Below, in pieces: positions 34,074 to 35,655 of a DNA stretch of 35,655 bases. Source of the DNA: Bacteroidia bacterium (GTDB taxonomy: Bacteria; Bacteroidota; Bacteroidia; Cytophagales; Cyclobacteriaceae); assembly GCA_030430675.1 (NCBI GenBank), contig JAUIKU010000021.1, positions 1 through 35,655 of the forward strand. The letters are read 5' to 3'. The stretch's first letter is position 1. The number at the start of each line of letters is the position of its first letter. The notes under the pieces are model-generated. The model saw only the letters and a list, made by a program, of their open reading frames with translations, was not told where the DNA came from and made no database searches. The position numbers were made by a program, and so were the translations under genes.

Positions 34074-35300
34074 ATGTGGTCCCTGAAGCCATATAAAAGT
34101 CCACCAAGTATTTGCCCCGGTTGCCGGGAAGAGAACCCTGGCTTCGAAGAATATATACCCACCGGAATTCACATATTGGGGAAGGGGGCGTGTTCCGGTT
34201 GTGGATTGGAATACTATTACAACTGGCCCATCGGTCACGGGGCTCATTTTCCAGTATCCTTCGACGGCAACGGGATTGCAAATTATCCTCCGGAAGCGAA
34301 ACAGTGGTTCGCAATACCTTTGATAGATACCATCAAAAAGGGCAGGGAAGTAGCCTGTAAAATTAAAAGGACGGTTAGAAAGGAATTCTCCGAGGGTTTG
34401 TTGTTAAACTGTCTGGACCCCTGTTATGGCCATGTACTTTGGAAGCTGTTCAATGCATCCTTTTATCGGGACATCACCGCTCCCAGTGGTTTAATTGTAT
34501 TAATACCCGAAAATTTCCGTTGGCTGGTTCCCGATTATGCGGCGGAAATCTGGAGTGTGGAAGCCGGCTTGCCCGATTTGAATTTTAAGATCTCTTCACT
34601 GCCAAATTTCATCAAAGAAGCCTGCCGTAGCTATGGTTCATTGAAACTGCTTCCTGTTGACACCCATATCGACCATACCGCCCTTGACCTGCAGCAATTC
34701 TTGCCAGAAGCTCCTTTCAAGCTGGAGAATTTTTACCGGTTGCCCCTATGCATTACCGTTGTATGGCGAGAAGACCGGTTTTGGCTGCGATCATTATCGG
34801 AAAGCTGGCTTAGTCTGGTAGCTGCCAAATATCAGGTCAGTTGGATCCGGAACTGGCTGCTTTACCGACAAAGAAGCAAAATGATAGGTGTAATGAGTCA
34901 AATCAGAAAGCAGATACCGGGTGTATTGTTTAAGTTAACCGGACTGGGTACCAGCGGAAGTTTTCCCGACTTTGTGGATGACCTGCGTTCCGCCAGGCCC
35001 GATGTTGACAGAGAAAGAGCCTGGTGTCAATGTTATAGTAAAAGTCATCTGATAATAGGTGTCCATGGCTCCAATATGCTAATCCCCACTGCGCTGTCTG
35101 CCGGGTTTATCGAATTGTTGCCAAAACAAAAGATCTCATTTCTTTCAGAAGATATTTTAATGAGACACCCACCTCGATTCCAGACGTTCCTGGGTCGACA
35201 CCTGGATATTTTTGCCCCTACCAAGCTAGTGGCTAGACATGCAATTTCTATCTTGAAGGACTTTAAATATCTGTATCACAATACCTTGGCGGCACCATGA
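34074..35300 (+). CDS. GT61-like glycosyltransferase with zinc-ribbon-like N-terminus
   Basis: 408 residues. The N-terminus has two Cys pairs (CPGC at about 14-17 and CSGC at about 40-43), a zinc-ribbon-like knuckle usually seen in SAM methyltransferases of glycan loci. The rest resembles the DUF563/GT61 family: LLNCLDPCYGHVLWKLFNAS near 130, and a C-terminal SKSHLIIGVHGSNMLIPTAL with FIELLPKQ, corresponding to the family's GxHGAxL motif and El.P end. It would transfer a sugar in glycan assembly. Its stop overlaps the GT2 start (ATGA), so these two are translated together. Confidence 0.65.
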   Translation: MWSLKPYKSPPSICPGCREENPGFEEYIPTGIHILGKGACSGCGLEYYYNWPIGHGAHFPVSFDGNGIANYPPEAKQWFAIPLIDTIKKGREVACKIKRTVRKEFSEGLLLNCLDPCYGHVLWKLFNASFYRDITAPSGLIVLIPENFRWLVPDYAAEIWSVEAGLPDLNFKISSLPNFIKEACRSYGSLKLLPVDTHIDHTALDLQQFLPEAPFKLENFYRLPLCITVVWREDRFWLRSLSESWLSLVAAKYQVSWIRNWLLYRQRSKMIGVMSQIRKQIPGVLFKLTGLGTSGSFPDFVDDLRSARPDVDRERAWCQCYSKSHLIIGVHGSNMLIPTALSAGFIELLPKQKISFLSEDILMRHPPRFQTFLGRHLDIFAPTKLVARHAISILKDFKYLYHNTLAAP

Positions 35301-35655
35301 AATATCCTTGGGTTTCGATCATTGTAGTCAGTCATAACCACATTAAGTATGTAGCAGAAGCTATTCATTCGGCTTTGAACCAATCCTATCACAACGTGGA
35401 GGTTTTGGTGGTGGATGATTGCAGTACAGACGGTACAGCGGAGAAATTAAAATCCATGGGACAGGAGTTTCGGTTTGACAGCATACTGCTGGATGAGCCA
35501 ACCGGATACTGCAAGTCGTTCAATTTGGGTTTGGCGGCTGCTCGCGGTGATTATATTATTGATTTGGCAGGTGATGACGCATTGCTGTTTGATAGAGTGG
35601 AAAAGGGAGTAACTGGTCTTCAGTCCAGCCAGGCAGCAGTAGATTTTTGTGATGC
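35297..35655 (+). CDS. GT2-family glycosyltransferase, 3' end cut by window
   Basis: The visible 119 residues read as the N-terminal GT-A domain: VSIIVVSHNHIKYVAEAI at 6-23, VEVLVVDDCSTDGTAEKL with the nucleotide-binding Asp pair at about 35-52, SFNLGLAAARGDYIIDLAGDD with the metal-binding DxD-equivalent at about 75-95. The frame is open at the window's end. Known: inverting transfer of a sugar from a nucleotide donor for polysaccharide or O-antigen building. It starts inside the previous gene's stop (ATGA) and continues the glycan locus. Confidence 0.85.
   Translation, partial: MKYPWVSIIVVSHNHIKYVAEAIHSALNQSYHNVEVLVVDDCSTDGTAEKLKSMGQEFRFDSILLDEPTGYCKSFNLGLAAARGDYIIDLAGDDALLFDRVEKGVTGLQSSQAAVDFCD

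Overview
The window looks like chromosome of a member of the Bacteroidota, most likely a marine or sediment Cytophagia-type organism. Direct signs are two proteins ending in type IX secretion (T9SS) sorting domains with FPNP/YPNP openings, a DUF2807 protein, an ECF sigma/anti-sigma/outer-membrane operon, lipoproteins with acidic residues after the lipobox Cys, few Shine-Dalgarno sites, and a perfect Bacteroidota -7 element (TAnnTTTG) upstream of some starts. Coding density is very high. No intergenic stretch exceeds about 150 bases, and I see no rRNA, tRNA, CRISPR array, insertion sequence or phage gene.

Layout. (1) 2-4289, plus strand: a catabolic-looking, tightly coupled operon of an Old Yellow Enzyme-family oxidoreductase (5' end cut by the window), an SDR dehydrogenase, a 72-residue two-helix membrane protein, a sodium:solute symporter and a four-helix membrane protein. 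It ends at a perfect bidirectional terminator. (2) 4359-10383, minus strand: a surface lipoprotein, an ECF sigma/anti-sigma/outer-membrane protein operon, a beta-CASP metallo-beta-lactamase ribonuclease, and a ferredoxin-CDGSH protein coupled to a secreted DUF2807 beta-helix protein. (3) 10508-13741, plus: FAD oxidoreductase, NhaC antiporter, DEDD-type 3'-5' exonuclease. (4) 13767-16753, minus: a Tat-exported Gfo/Idh/MocA oxidoreductase and a lipoprotein sulfatase. (5) 16882-20835, plus: WYL regulator, GyrI-like protein (two dyads lie between them) and a T9SS-exported vanadium-dependent haloperoxidase-family enzyme. (6) 20842-31649, minus: nine genes in a row, namely a T9SS-exported protein, a DUF1501/PSD1-cytochrome pair, a glycosyltransferase, ModA, DUF2490, YigZ and two paralogous TPR proteins. 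(7) 31787-35655, plus: the start of a surface-glycan locus, with FdtA-type ketoisomerase, FemAB/GNAT-like transferase, fucosyltransferase-like protein, GT61-like protein with a zinc-ribbon-like N-terminus, and a GT2 enzyme cut by the window edge.

How it may fit together. Several modules handle carbohydrate or sulfated organic matter outside the cytoplasm: sulfatase, Gfo/Idh/MocA enzyme, PSD1/DUF1501 pair, haloperoxidase, symporter operon. Others build the cell surface (the glycan locus). The least explained combinations are the ModA-DUF2490 pair without ABC transporter genes, the PSD1/DUF1501 pair, the secreted haloperoxidase, the WYL-GyrI dyads, and the FdtA-FemAB glycan module. I do not see one clearly unprecedented system; these are the best candidates.
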